64,000 nucleotides of DNA from Duganella dendranthematis. Its GTDB lineage: Bacteria; Pseudomonadota; Gammaproteobacteria; Burkholderiales; Burkholderiaceae_D. Location of the stretch: NCBI RefSeq assembly GCF_012849375.1, contig NZ_CP051684.1, positions 5,022,001-5,086,000 of the forward strand. The letters are read 5' to 3'. The notes under the pieces are model-generated. The model was not told where the DNA came from. It worked only from the letters and a program-made list of their open reading frames with translations, and ran no database searches. This document shows positions 1-10,741 of the stretch, piece after piece. How positions within the stretch are numbered: the first letter of the stretch is position 1; every line of letters begins with the position of its first letter. A program made the position numbers and the translations under genes.

Positions 1-405
1 GTGGAGGATGTGGCGCGCTCGGCCAAATTTTACGAGGCGTTGGGCTGGCGCCGTTCGCCGACCGGCAACGACGGCTTCGTCAAATTCAATATGGGCGGTT
101 ATGCGATTTGCCTGATCAACCGCGCCGATTTCGCGCGCGATGCGCTGGCTTCCGACACGGGCAAGCCGGGCTTCTCCGGCGTGGCGCTGATCCATCTGAC
201 GCGCAGCGCCGAGGATGTGCCGCGCATCCTGGCCCAGGCGGTGGAGGCGGGCGGCGTCATCGTCAAGCCGGCCACGCGCACGGACTGGGGCGTGGCGGGC
301 TATTTCAAGGACCCGGACGGCCACCTGTTTGAAGTCGATTATGAAACCGTGTGGGCCTTCGATGCGCAGCACCATTTGCGCGTGGATGAGATCAATATCG
401 TGTAA
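1..405 (+). CDS. VOC (glyoxalase/bleomycin-resistance) family protein, 5' truncated
   Basis: The reading frame is open from base 1, so the N-terminus lies outside the window; the GTG at base 1 is probably an internal Val. The fragment (134 codons) begins in the first beta-alpha unit of a VOC domain (VARSAKFYEALGW) and ends with the typical closing segment FKDPDGHLFEVDY, where the late Glu is usually a metal ligand. VOC proteins act as small-molecule lyases, dioxygenases or binding proteins, and the substrate cannot be told from sequence. The stop is 30 bp before an FKBP gene on the same strand, so co-transcription is possible. Confidence 0.85.
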   Translation: MEDVARSAKFYEALGWRRSPTGNDGFVKFNMGGYAICLINRADFARDALASDTGKPGFSGVALIHLTRSAEDVPRILAQAVEAGGVIVKPATRTDWGVAGYFKDPDGHLFEVDYETVWAFDAQHHLRVDEINIV

Positions 406-435
406 GCTGCTGGCCTCATCAACAAGAAAGCCACC

Positions 436-942
436 ATGAAACATCTGATCTCTTCTTGCGCAATCGGCCTGACGCTGGCCCTGACCTTGTCCGCCTGCGA
501 TCGCAACAAAACGCCTGAGACCGCGCCAGCTTCGGCGCCTGCCGCCGGCGCTGCCGATGCGCCTGCCGCCGCGCCTGCCGCCGCTCCAGCTGCTGCTGCG
601 GTCACTGCGCTGCAAAAAAATGACACCGTTGTCGGCACCGGCACGGAAGCCAAGGCTGGCGTGACCGCCATCGTCAACTACACCGGCTGGCTGTTCGTAC
701 CGGATGCACCGGACCAGCATGGCGCCAAGTTTGATTCGTCGATCGGCCGTGAGCCGTTCAGCTTCCGCCTCGGCGCTGGCCAGGTCATCCCGGGCTGGGA
801 CGAAGGCGTGCAGGGCATGAAGATCGGCGGCAAGCGCACCCTGATCGTGCCGGCCGCCATGGGTTACGGCGCCAACGGCGCCGGCCCGATCCCGCCGAAC
901 GCCACCCTGATCTTCGACGTCGAACTGCTGGACGTTAAGTAA
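436..942 (+). CDS. FKBP-type peptidyl-prolyl cis-trans isomerase lipoprotein
   Basis: 168 aa. A lipoprotein signal ends in a lipobox (LSAC, Cys21), followed by an Ala/Pro-rich linker (about residues 28-60) and one FKBP domain (about 62-168) containing the family patterns [26 protein letters not shown] and AAMGYGANG. It should catalyse proline isomerisation as a folding helper tethered to the inner or outer membrane on the periplasmic side. The gene is convergent with the downstream dehydrogenase and their 3' ends overlap by 8 bp. Family assignment is firm; clients are unknown. Confidence 0.93.
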   Translation: MKHLISSCAIGLTLALTLSACDRNKTPETAPASAPAAGAADAPAAAPAAAPAAAAVTALQKNDTVVGTGTEAKAGVTAIVNYTGWLFVPDAPDQHGAKFDSSIGREPFSFRLGAGQVIPGWDEGVQGMKIGGKRTLIVPAAMGYGANGAGPIPPNATLIFDVELLDVK

Positions 943-1906
943 CCACGTTGCGTGGCGCGCCCGCGTGCCACGCTTCGATGTTGTCGATCAGCTGATCGAC
1001 CAGCGTCTGCATCGCTTGCGTGCTGGCCCAGGCCGAGTGCGGCGTCAAAATGAAGTTGGGCAGGCGCAGGTTGAGCAGCACATTGTCGGCCGGTGGCGGT
1101 TCCGTCACCAGCACGTCGACACCGGCGCCGGCGATCAGGCCGCTGCGCAAGGCATCGGCCAGCGCCACTTCATCCACCAGGCCGCCGCGCGCGGTGTTAA
1201 TCAGCAGCGCGCTGCGCTTCATGCGGATCAGCTCCTTGGCGCTGATCATATTGCGGGTCTGGTCGGTCAGCGGCAGGTGCAGGCTGATCACGTCCGAGGT
1301 TTCCAACACCTCGTCAAAGCTGGCTTCGCGCACGCCGTCGGCGGCCGCATCCGGCAGCGGCGAACGGTTATGCACGATCACTTCCATGCCGAACGCGCGC
1401 GCGATCTGCGCCGTGGACTTGCCCAGCGCGCCGTAGCCGAACAGGCCCAGCCGGCTGCCGGCCAGGTCGGAAATCGGATGGCCGAACAGGCAGAAGCGCT
1501 CCGACTTCTGCCACAGTCCCGCCTCGATATCTTGCCGATACGCCACCAGTTGCCGGCGCAAGGCCAGGATCAGCGCAAACGTGTGCTCGGGCAGCGTGTG
1601 CACCGCATAGTTGCGGATATTGGTGACGACGATGCCGCGCTCCCTGGCCGCCGCCAGGTCGACGATATTGGTGCCGGTAGCTGCCACCGCGATCAGCTTC
1701 ACGTCCGGCAGCTGCGCCAGGTCGTCGGCGCTGAGCGCCACCTTGTTGGTGATGACGATGCTGGCGCGGGCGTCGCGCAGGCGCTGTACCGTCTCGCCCG
1801 TCGGGGTCGACGGGTACTCGGTCCATTCATGCGCAAACGACGGCTTGCGGACGTTGGCGATGACACTGTCGCGGTCCAGGAAGACAATGCGGGTGGTTTC
1901 AGTCAT
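935..1906 (-). CDS. D-isomer-specific 2-hydroxyacid dehydrogenase
   Basis: 323 aa from the ATG at 1906. I chose this start because it overlaps the stop of the upstream LysR gene as ATGA; a longer frame to 2071 adds only non-family sequence read from inside that gene. The product has the NAD-binding motif [20 protein letters not shown], the RGGLVDE segment with the substrate Arg, and a late catalytic His in LTPHSAW. It resembles glycerate or hydroxypyruvate reductases and should interconvert a 2-ketoacid and a D-2-hydroxyacid with NAD(P)H in the cytosol. Translational coupling to the LysR gene suggests one operon. Confidence 0.9.
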   Translation of the reverse strand: MTETTRIVFLDRDSVIANVRKPSFAHEWTEYPSTPTGETVQRLRDARASIVITNKVALSADDLAQLPDVKLIAVAATGTNIVDLAAARERGIVVTNIRNYAVHTLPEHTFALILALRRQLVAYRQDIEAGLWQKSERFCLFGHPISDLAGSRLGLFGYGALGKSTAQIARAFGMEVIVHNRSPLPDAAADGVREASFDEVLETSDVISLHLPLTDQTRNMISAKELIRMKRSALLINTARGGLVDEVALADALRSGLIAGAGVDVLVTEPPPADNVLLNLRLPNFILTPHSAWASTQAMQTLVDQLIDNIEAWHAGAPRNVVT

Positions 1907-2853
1907 ATGGCTATCTCCAGCGGTGTGGCACGCGCGGGCATCTTCGGCAGGCGCATACCGGGGTGATTGGAAAACAGTTCGGCGACCCATTCGACAAACA
2001 CGCGCACCTTGGCCGACAGGTGGCGGTTCTGTGGATAGACCACGTGCACCGGCAAGGGATCGCTGATCCACTCGTCCAGTATCAGTTCAAAGCGGCCGTC
2101 CTTGAGCATCGGCTCCATCATGAAGTTGGCCATCTGTATGATGCCCAGCCCGGCGATGCCGGCCGCGATGTAGGCATTGCTGTCGTTCAGCGCGATGTGG
2201 CCGGGCAGGGCGACCTGCACCCGCTCGCCGTCGCGCGTAAAGTCCCAGTCGAAGATTTTACCGGTGCGCGCGGAAAAATAGTTGACGCAACGGTGGCGCA
2301 GCAGTTCGTTCGGGTGCGCCGGCCGGCCGTAGCGTTCCAGATAGGCCGGCGAGGCGCAGGTGACGAAGTGCAGAATGCCGACCCGGCGCGCGATCAGGCT
2401 GGAATCGCCCAGCGCGCCGCCGCGCACGGCACAATCGACGCCTTCCTCGATCAGGTCCACCGGGCGGTCGCTGCAGCCCAGTTCCAGCTGGATGTCCGGA
2501 TACTGTTCAAAAAACTGCGGCAGGGCCGGCACGATGACGTCGCTGGCCAGACCGGTGGGGGCGTCGACCCGCAGCCGGCCGGACGGGCTGAGCCGGGTGC
2601 GCGACAGCGATTCCTCGGCCTCGCGCACGTCGGACAGGATGCGCAGGCAGCGCTCATAATAGGCCGCGCCATCGGCCGTGACGCTGACGTGGCGCGTGGT
2701 CCGGTGCAGTAGTTTGACCGCCAGCGCGCCTTCCAGCGACTGGATCAGGGTGGAGACGGTTGCCTTCGGCAGCTTCATGGCGTCCGCCGCGCGCGTAAAG
2801 CCGCCCGCGTCTACCACCTGCACAAACACTTCCATCGCTTGAAGTTTATTCAT
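1903..2853 (-). CDS. LysR-family transcriptional regulator (CrgA/DmlR-like)
   Basis: 316 aa. An N-terminal winged HTH (residues 1-60, with FTRAADAMKLPKATVSTLIQ) is followed by a substrate-binding effector domain (about 90-300) with the LysR pattern DCAVRGG. It is co-oriented and overlaps by 4 bp with the downstream 2-hydroxyacid dehydrogenase, and is divergent from the small exported protein, lipase-like protein and RND pump. The position resembles that of the LysR regulators next to BpeEF-OprC/MexEF-OprN pumps, so it may regulate the dehydrogenase, the pump, or both. A 7-bp inverted repeat lies 11 bp upstream of its start. Confidence 0.93.
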   Translation of the reverse strand: MNKLQAMEVFVQVVDAGGFTRAADAMKLPKATVSTLIQSLEGALAVKLLHRTTRHVSVTADGAAYYERCLRILSDVREAEESLSRTRLSPSGRLRVDAPTGLASDVIVPALPQFFEQYPDIQLELGCSDRPVDLIEEGVDCAVRGGALGDSSLIARRVGILHFVTCASPAYLERYGRPAHPNELLRHRCVNYFSARTGKIFDWDFTRDGERVQVALPGHIALNDSNAYIAAGIAGLGIIQMANFMMEPMLKDGRFELILDEWISDPLPVHVVYPQNRHLSAKVRVFVEWVAELFSNHPGMRLPKMPARATPLEIAI

Positions 2854-2863
2854 CTTTGGTCCA

Positions 2864-2885
2864 ATTGTTCGGAATCCTGAACAAT
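2864..2885. promoter_or_regulatory. Candidate LysR operator (inverted repeat ATTGTTC-N8-GAACAAT)
   Basis: A perfect 7-bp inverted repeat with an 8-bp spacer sits in the 123-bp divergent region, 11 bp upstream of the LysR start. It fits the T-N11-A interrupted-palindrome style of LysR sites and the usual autoregulatory position. Binding is inferred. Confidence 0.5.
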
Positions 2886-2976
2886 CAATTCGACTTTGCC
2901 ATCTTTATCGGATTGTAGATCAAGTTTAAGATTGCTGTACTGCACAAAGTAAAAGACGAAGAAAGGAGGACTCATC

Positions 2977-3186
2977 ATGAAATATCGGGATGCAATTTTT
3001 GCAATGGTTACACTGGCGCTGACATCGGCGGCACTGGCAAGCGTGATTTATACGGATGCTTATTCTCATAGCGCCAAGGCGGAGGTGCGCGGCGTGCGCG
3101 CGCTGATGCTGGTCGCTAGCGGCGATAACCCCTGCGATCCTGCTAACATGTTGTCCTCCAACGACTCAGGAACGGTGCAGCAATGA
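2977..3186 (+). CDS. Small exported protein of unknown function
   Basis: 69 aa. A strong ribosome-binding site (GAAAGGAGG, 2961-2969) supports the ATG at 2977. The N-terminus is a hydrophobic signal-like segment (about 5-22, ending near ALAS), so export or membrane anchoring is likely. The mature part is short, with a single Cys near CDPANM. The stop overlaps the start of the lipase-like gene (ATGA), so the two are translationally coupled and probably lead the RND operon. I do not recognise a family. Confidence 0.7.
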   Translation: MKYRDAIFAMVTLALTSAALASVIYTDAYSHSAKAEVRGVRALMLVASGDNPCDPANMLSSNDSGTVQQ

Positions 3187-4049
3187 ACAATCCAGTAGAG
3201 GCCCTGCCGGTTTTATCGGACCAACTCAAAATCCGCAGCCTGGAAGTCAAGGGCGCGGAAGGTCCACTGGCCGCGCGCCTCTATACCAGCGGCGATGCCG
3301 GCGCCAAGCGCGACATGCTGCTGGTCTTCTTCCACGCCGGCGGCTTTGTCGGTGGTGATCTGGAAGACGCGGACATGTTTTTGCGCCATTTGGCAGACGA
3401 CAGCCAGCATGTGGCGGTGTTAGCATCTGCTTATACTTTAGCGACAGAAAAACCCTTCCCGGCAGCAGTGGAAGATGCTCACGCGGTATTGGTATGGGCC
3501 AAGAAGAACAAGGCCAAGCTGGGCTGGACCGGCAAGCAATTGCTGGTGGCCGGGATTGAAGCGGGCGCCAACCTGGCAGCCGTCTGCGCGCTGATGTCAC
3601 GCGATCGCGGCGGTCCGGCGTTGGCTGGCCAGGTGCTGGTGATGCCGATGCTGGACCCCGGCCTGACCACTTGCTCGATGCGCGAAATCCAGGCCGAGCC
3701 GGAGCTGCTGGATGTGGCCGATGCCTGCGCCAAGGCCTACCGTGGCTACCTGCCGAACGCCGCCGATCGTACGCACCCGTACGCGTCGCCGCTGCAGTCG
3801 AGCCGCCTGAAGAACCTGCCGCCAGCGTTGATCCTGTCGACCGAAGATGATCCGCTGCGCGACGAGGCGGAACAGTACGGCGCCAAGTTGATCGGCTGCG
3901 GCGTCAAAACCACTGTCCGCCGGATGCAGCCGGCGCCCCTGAAGGATGCGGGGGCACGCAATGAATGTGCCTGTCGTTGTTCGGCACTGGGAGAAATTGC
4001 CAGTTTCATCGCTGGCCTGGAACGGTCCGAGACGCCGTCAGCCGCATAG
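3183..4049 (+). CDS. Alpha/beta-hydrolase-fold, lipase-like protein, probably catalytically dead (LlpE-like)
   Basis: 288 aa of the hormone-sensitive-lipase type: an oxyanion-hole variant HAGG (51-54), a nucleophile-elbow region and the acid segment DPLRDEA (223-229). The elbow reads GIEAG (124-128) where the family has GDSAG, so Glu126 replaces the catalytic Ser. The expected C-terminal His-Gly-Phe is also not seen. Burkholderia bpeEF-oprC/ceoAB-opcM operons begin with a lipase-like gene, llpE, in the same place, so this is probably its counterpart. It precedes the pump by 143 bp and is coupled to the small exported protein. A non-enzymatic role is an inference. Confidence 0.82.
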   Translation: MNNPVEALPVLSDQLKIRSLEVKGAEGPLAARLYTSGDAGAKRDMLLVFFHAGGFVGGDLEDADMFLRHLADDSQHVAVLASAYTLATEKPFPAAVEDAHAVLVWAKKNKAKLGWTGKQLLVAGIEAGANLAAVCALMSRDRGGPALAGQVLVMPMLDPGLTTCSMREIQAEPELLDVADACAKAYRGYLPNAADRTHPYASPLQSSRLKNLPPALILSTEDDPLRDEAEQYGAKLIGCGVKTTVRRMQPAPLKDAGARNECACRCSALGEIASFIAGLERSETPSAA

Positions 4050-4084
4050 GAATCCCCACTTCTTAAGTAGTACCCGAGTTACGT

Positions 4085-4106
4085 CCCCACTGGCTTGCCA
4101 GCGGGG
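4085..4106 (+). other. Strong RNA hairpin between lipase-like gene and RND operon
   Basis: CCCC-A-CTGGC-TT-GCCAG-C-GGGG forms nine base pairs with one mismatch, 36 bp after the lipase-like stop and about 86 bp before the adaptor start. No T-tract follows directly, so it may be an attenuator, processing site or weak terminator. Confidence 0.4.
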
Positions 4107-4192
4107 CGCTAGTACCGTGTTTTCTCGATTTTGCCTGAGACCGCCCGGTGCCGCCCTTTCCATTAATTATTTTCATACAAAAAGGAATTAAC

Positions 4193-5431
4193 ATGAAAAC
4201 CGTTAACTCAATGACTGCTATCGCCCGACCGCTGGTCGCCGCGCTGGCACTGGCGGGCCTGGCCGCATTCTCACTTTCCGGTTGCGGCGAAGCGAACAGC
4301 AAAGCCGAAGCACCACCGGCCGCTGCCGGCGGTCCGCCGGTATCGGCAGCGCTGGTCGTCGAGAAAACCATCACCGAGACGCAGGAGTTCTCCGGCCGTC
4401 TGGAAGCCATCGACCAGGTGCAGATTCGTCCGCGCGTGGGCGGCTTCATCACGGCCATCAACTTCAAGCCGGGTTCGCAGGTGAAAAAGGGCGAAGTGTT
4501 GTTCGTCATCGATCCACGTCCATTCCAGGCCGAAGCCAACCGTGCCGAAGCGGCCGCCAGCTCGGCGCGCGCCAAGACCGAACTGGCCAAGGTGGAACTG
4601 GTCCGCGCTGAAAAGCTGCTAGCCGACAAAGCCATCGCCCAGCGCGAATACGACACTTCGGCGTCGAGCTTCAAGCAGCTGGAAGCGGACGCCCGCGCTG
4701 CCCAGGCCCAGTACGAAACCGCCAAGCTCAACCTGAGCTACACGCAGGTGACGTCGCCGATCAACGGCCGCGTGTCGAAAGCGGAAATCACGCTGGGCAA
4801 TCTGGTCGATCCATCGGCCGTGCTGACTTCCGTCGTTTCGCTGGACCAGATCTACGCTTCGTTCGACGGTGACGAAGACACCTACCTGCGCGTCGGCGCC
4901 GCCGCTCACCAGGGCAAGCCGGCCAGCGTGAAAATCGGCCTGGCCAACGAAACCGGCTTCCCGCACGAAGGCAAGCTGGAATTCGTCGACAACCAGCTCG
5001 ACCCGCGCAGCGGTTCGGTACGCATGCGCGCCATCCTGGTCAACGCCGACGGCCTGCTGGTGCCTGGCCTGTTCGCCCGCGTGCAACTGGCCGGCAGCAC
5101 CGGCGCCAAGTCGACGCTGCTGATCAACGACCGCGCCATCAACACGGACCAGAACCGCAAGTTCGTCTACGTCGTCAGCAAGGACAACAAGGCCGAGTAC
5201 CGTCCGGTGCAACTGGGGCAGCAAGTCGATGGTCTGCGCATCGTGCGTGACGGTCTGAAAGCCGGCGAGAAAATCGTCGTCAACGGCCTGCAACGCGTGA
5301 AGCCTGGCGCGCCAGTGACGCCGACCACCGTGGCGATGGACGCCGATCCGCTGGCCGCTGAAATGAATGCCAAAAAAGACCAGAAAGTAGCCGCTGCTGA
5401 TGGTAAAAAAACGGGCACTTCCAAGGAATAA
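4193..5431 (+). CDS. RND efflux periplasmic adaptor lipoprotein (MexE/BpeE-like)
   Basis: 412 aa. I chose the ATG at 4193 because AAAGGA lies just upstream and the protein then opens with a lipoprotein signal ending at Cys31 (SLSGC). Domains in order: barrel-sandwich (lipoyl) halves around a coiled-coil hairpin (about 110-185, Ala/Glu/Lys rich), a beta-barrel and a membrane-proximal domain. The adaptor would link the inner-membrane pump encoded 6 bp downstream to the outer-membrane channel. The lysine-rich C-terminal tail is typical of low-complexity ends in this family. Confidence 0.95.
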   Translation: MKTVNSMTAIARPLVAALALAGLAAFSLSGCGEANSKAEAPPAAAGGPPVSAALVVEKTITETQEFSGRLEAIDQVQIRPRVGGFITAINFKPGSQVKKGEVLFVIDPRPFQAEANRAEAAASSARAKTELAKVELVRAEKLLADKAIAQREYDTSASSFKQLEADARAAQAQYETAKLNLSYTQVTSPINGRVSKAEITLGNLVDPSAVLTSVVSLDQIYASFDGDEDTYLRVGAAAHQGKPASVKIGLANETGFPHEGKLEFVDNQLDPRSGSVRMRAILVNADGLLVPGLFARVQLAGSTGAKSTLLINDRAINTDQNRKFVYVVSKDNKAEYRPVQLGQQVDGLRIVRDGLKAGEKIVVNGLQRVKPGAPVTPTTVAMDADPLAAEMNAKKDQKVAAADGKKTGTSKE

Positions 5432-5437
5432 TTAAAA

Positions 5438-8626
<3,189 letters not shown>

Positions 8627-8627
8627 T

Positions 8628-10121
8628 ATGAACAAGCTGCATATGATCGCTAAGGGCGTAGCGCCCATCCTGGCGGCCTTGCTGATGACCGCATGCGCAG
8701 CGCCGGAGTTCAAGCAACCTGCGATGGACGTGCCCACCGCGTTCAAGGAATCGCAACAACCGGCGGCCACCCAAACCGCCGCCGACGGCAGCACCTGGAA
8801 AGCGGCGCAAGCCGCCGAAGCCCAGCCGCGCGGCGAGTGGTGGCTGGCTTTCAATGATCCAGCCCTGAATGAGCTGATCAACGAAGCCACCCGCGCCAAC
8901 GCCAACCTGGCGGTGGCGGCGGCCCGCGTCAAGCAGGCCCGCGCGATTGCCGGTATCGCTGAAGCAGACCGCATTCCGCAAGTCGGCGTCGGTGTCGGCG
9001 CCCAGCGCCTGCGCCAGTCGGATGTGGAACTGGGCCTGCCGGCCGGTACGCCGGTGGCGCCGGCCAAGGTATTCAGCGCCAACCTGACGGCCAGCTACGA
9101 AGTCGATCTGTTCGGCCGCGTATCGTCCAACGTTGCTGCGGCGCGTGGCGATGCGGCGCAGGTCGAAGCGACCTACCGCTCGGTGCTGCTGTCGGTGCAG
9201 GCCGATGTGGCGCAGACGTATTTCCGTCTGCGCGCCACCGATGCTGAACTGGACACGCTGGCACGCACGGTGCAGACCCGCGAAGAAAACGTCAAAGTCA
9301 ACCAGCGTCGTTTCGACCTGGGCGACATCGGCGAATTCGATCTGGCGCGCGCCAAGACCGAACTGGCGACCTCGCGTGCCGAAGCCATTGGCCTGCAGCG
9401 TCAACGCGTGACCACCGAGCATGCGCTGGCGGTCCTGCTGGGCAAACCGGCAGCCAGTTACACGGCTGGTAACAGCCCGCTGCTGGATGGCACGCTGCTG
9501 CCGCTGATTCCAGCCGGTCTGCCTTCGTCGCTGCTGGAGCGCCGTCCTGACATCGCCGCCGCACAGCGCGCGATGGAAGCGGCCAACGCCCGCATCGGCG
9601 TGGCGCGTTCGGCGATGTTCCCGTCGCTGATGCTGAACGCGAATGCGGGCGGCATTTCGGGTAACACTGTGGCCGACGTGTTCAAGTGGAGCAGCCGTTC
9701 GTGGCTGCTGGGCGCGGCGTTGTCGATGCCGCTGATCGATGGTGGTCGCAACAAGGCCAATATCACGCGCAGCGAAGCAGCACTGGAAGAATCGGTCGGT
9801 ACCTATCGTCAAAGTGTGCTGACGGCGTTCGCGGAAGTGGAAGACAACCTGGCGGGCCTGCGTATCCTGGCTGGCCAGACGGTGCAGATTGAAGATGCGG
9901 TGGTATCGGCGCGCCGTTCGGCCGATCTGGCGCAGAAGCTGTACGCGGCCGGCCGTTCCAGCTATCTGGATCTACTGGACGCGCAGCGCAATCTGGCGAC
10001 GGTGGAGCGCACTGCGGTACAACTGCGTGGCAATCGCGCCGTGACCACGGTGGCGTTGATTCGCGCCCTCGGTGGTGGTTGGGACGGCGCCAGCGCCGCA
10101 CCGACCGTCGCGCAGAACTAA
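8628..10121 (+). CDS. Outer-membrane efflux channel lipoprotein (NodT/OprN/OprC type)
   Basis: 497 aa. A lipobox LMTAC places the acylated Cys at 23. Two repeated outer-membrane-efflux domains follow (about 70-265 and 285-480), each with long alpha-helical segments such as LARTVQTREENVKVNQRRFDLG. TolC-like trimers form the exit duct of the pump. The gene starts 1 bp after the permease stop and is followed 20 bp downstream by a rho-independent terminator, so it closes the operon. Confidence 0.95.
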   Translation: MNKLHMIAKGVAPILAALLMTACAAPEFKQPAMDVPTAFKESQQPAATQTAADGSTWKAAQAAEAQPRGEWWLAFNDPALNELINEATRANANLAVAAARVKQARAIAGIAEADRIPQVGVGVGAQRLRQSDVELGLPAGTPVAPAKVFSANLTASYEVDLFGRVSSNVAAARGDAAQVEATYRSVLLSVQADVAQTYFRLRATDAELDTLARTVQTREENVKVNQRRFDLGDIGEFDLARAKTELATSRAEAIGLQRQRVTTEHALAVLLGKPAASYTAGNSPLLDGTLLPLIPAGLPSSLLERRPDIAAAQRAMEAANARIGVARSAMFPSLMLNANAGGISGNTVADVFKWSSRSWLLGAALSMPLIDGGRNKANITRSEAALEESVGTYRQSVLTAFAEVEDNLAGLRILAGQTVQIEDAVVSARRSADLAQKLYAAGRSSYLDLLDAQRNLATVERTAVQLRGNRAVTTVALIRALGGGWDGASAAPTVAQN

Positions 10122-10135
10122 GCGCGGCAGCAATG

Positions 10136-10166
10136 AAAAAAGCGGACTTCGGTCCGCTTTTTTTTT
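10136..10166 (+). terminator. Rho-independent terminator of the RND operon
   Basis: GCGGAC-TTCG-GTCCGC (10142-10157) is a 6-bp stem with a stable UUCG-type loop, followed by nine T (10158-10166). The stem is preceded by six A, so it can also act on the opposite strand and terminate transcripts of the convergent gene. Confidence 0.92.
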
Positions 10167-10168
10167 GC

Positions 10169-10241
10169 CCGTCACTCCCGCGAAAGCGGGAGTCCATGCT
10201 GAGCAAGTGTTCTATGGCCCCCCGCGTTCGCGGGGGGACGA
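10169..10241. repeat. Paired palindromic (REP-like) element between convergent genes
   Basis: Two palindromes lie in tandem: ACTCCCGC-GAAA-GCGGGAGT (10174-10193) and CCCCCCGC-GTTC-GCGGGGGG (10218-10237), joined by a segment containing TCCATGCTGAG. The first closely resembles the dispersed CATTCCCGC..GCGGGAATCC repeats of many betaproteobacteria. Only one copy is present in this window, so the repeat nature is inferred from resemblance. Confidence 0.6.
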
Positions 10242-10586
10242 TTATTTCGTGACGACTGGTGCAGGCGTTGCTGCGGCTTCAGTTTTTTCGGCTTTAGCGT
10301 GAGCTTTGTTTTTGGTTTTCACGGCCTTGGCGTGGGCATCGGCCTTGTCGGACTTTTCTTCCGCCTTGGCGACAGCGACGTCTTTCTTGGCATCGGCTTC
10401 TACCTTGGCAGTCTTGGCTTCTGCCTTGACTTCAGCCTTGGTTTCTTTCGCTTCTGCCTTGGCAGCGGTCTTGGCTTCCTTGGCTTCCGCCTTGGCAGCA
10501 GCAGGAGTCGGAGCAGGGGCTGGGGTCTGTGCAAAAGCAGCGGTTGCGAACAGGCCGGCGATCAGGGTAGCGATAATTTTGGTCAT
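10242..10586 (-). CDS. Small secreted Ala/Lys/Glu-rich protein
   Basis: 114 aa. A Sec signal peptide (cleavage near AFAQ, residue 20) precedes a highly charged, helical, low-complexity region of AKAEAKE-type repeats with no hydrophobic core, ending in ATPAPVVTK. Composition is like histone-H1-type or LEA-like tails, but it is exported. Function is unknown; an extended periplasmic coil, or cell-wall or DNA binding, are possibilities. It is convergent with the RND operon. A CpxR-like box lies 91 bp upstream. Confidence 0.8.
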   Translation of the reverse strand: MTKIIATLIAGLFATAAFAQTPAPAPTPAAAKAEAKEAKTAAKAEAKETKAEVKAEAKTAKVEADAKKDVAVAKAEEKSDKADAHAKAVKTKNKAHAKAEKTEAAATPAPVVTK

Positions 10587-10676
10587 GATTCAATCCTCTA
10601 TCAGTTTTTCTGGGCCCGGGACAATTCCCGCGTCTCTGAGCAAAAAACGCGGCCCGGACCGGTGTCGTTGACGGTC

Positions 10677-10691
10677 TTTACAATCGCTTAC
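10677..10691 (-). promoter_or_regulatory. CpxR-like box (GTAAG-N5-GTAAA) upstream of the Ala/Lys-rich secreted protein
   Basis: Read on the minus strand the sequence is GTAAG-CGATT-GTAAA, matching the CpxR consensus GTAAA-N5-GTAAA at 9 of 10 positions. It is 91 bp upstream of the secreted protein gene and about 50 bp upstream of ligD on the other strand, so either could be the target. Confidence 0.35.
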
Positions 10692-10741
10692 ATGTTCGTC
10701 ATCGCACGGAGCGCGCGAGCGGACGGGCATAGGCTGGCGGA

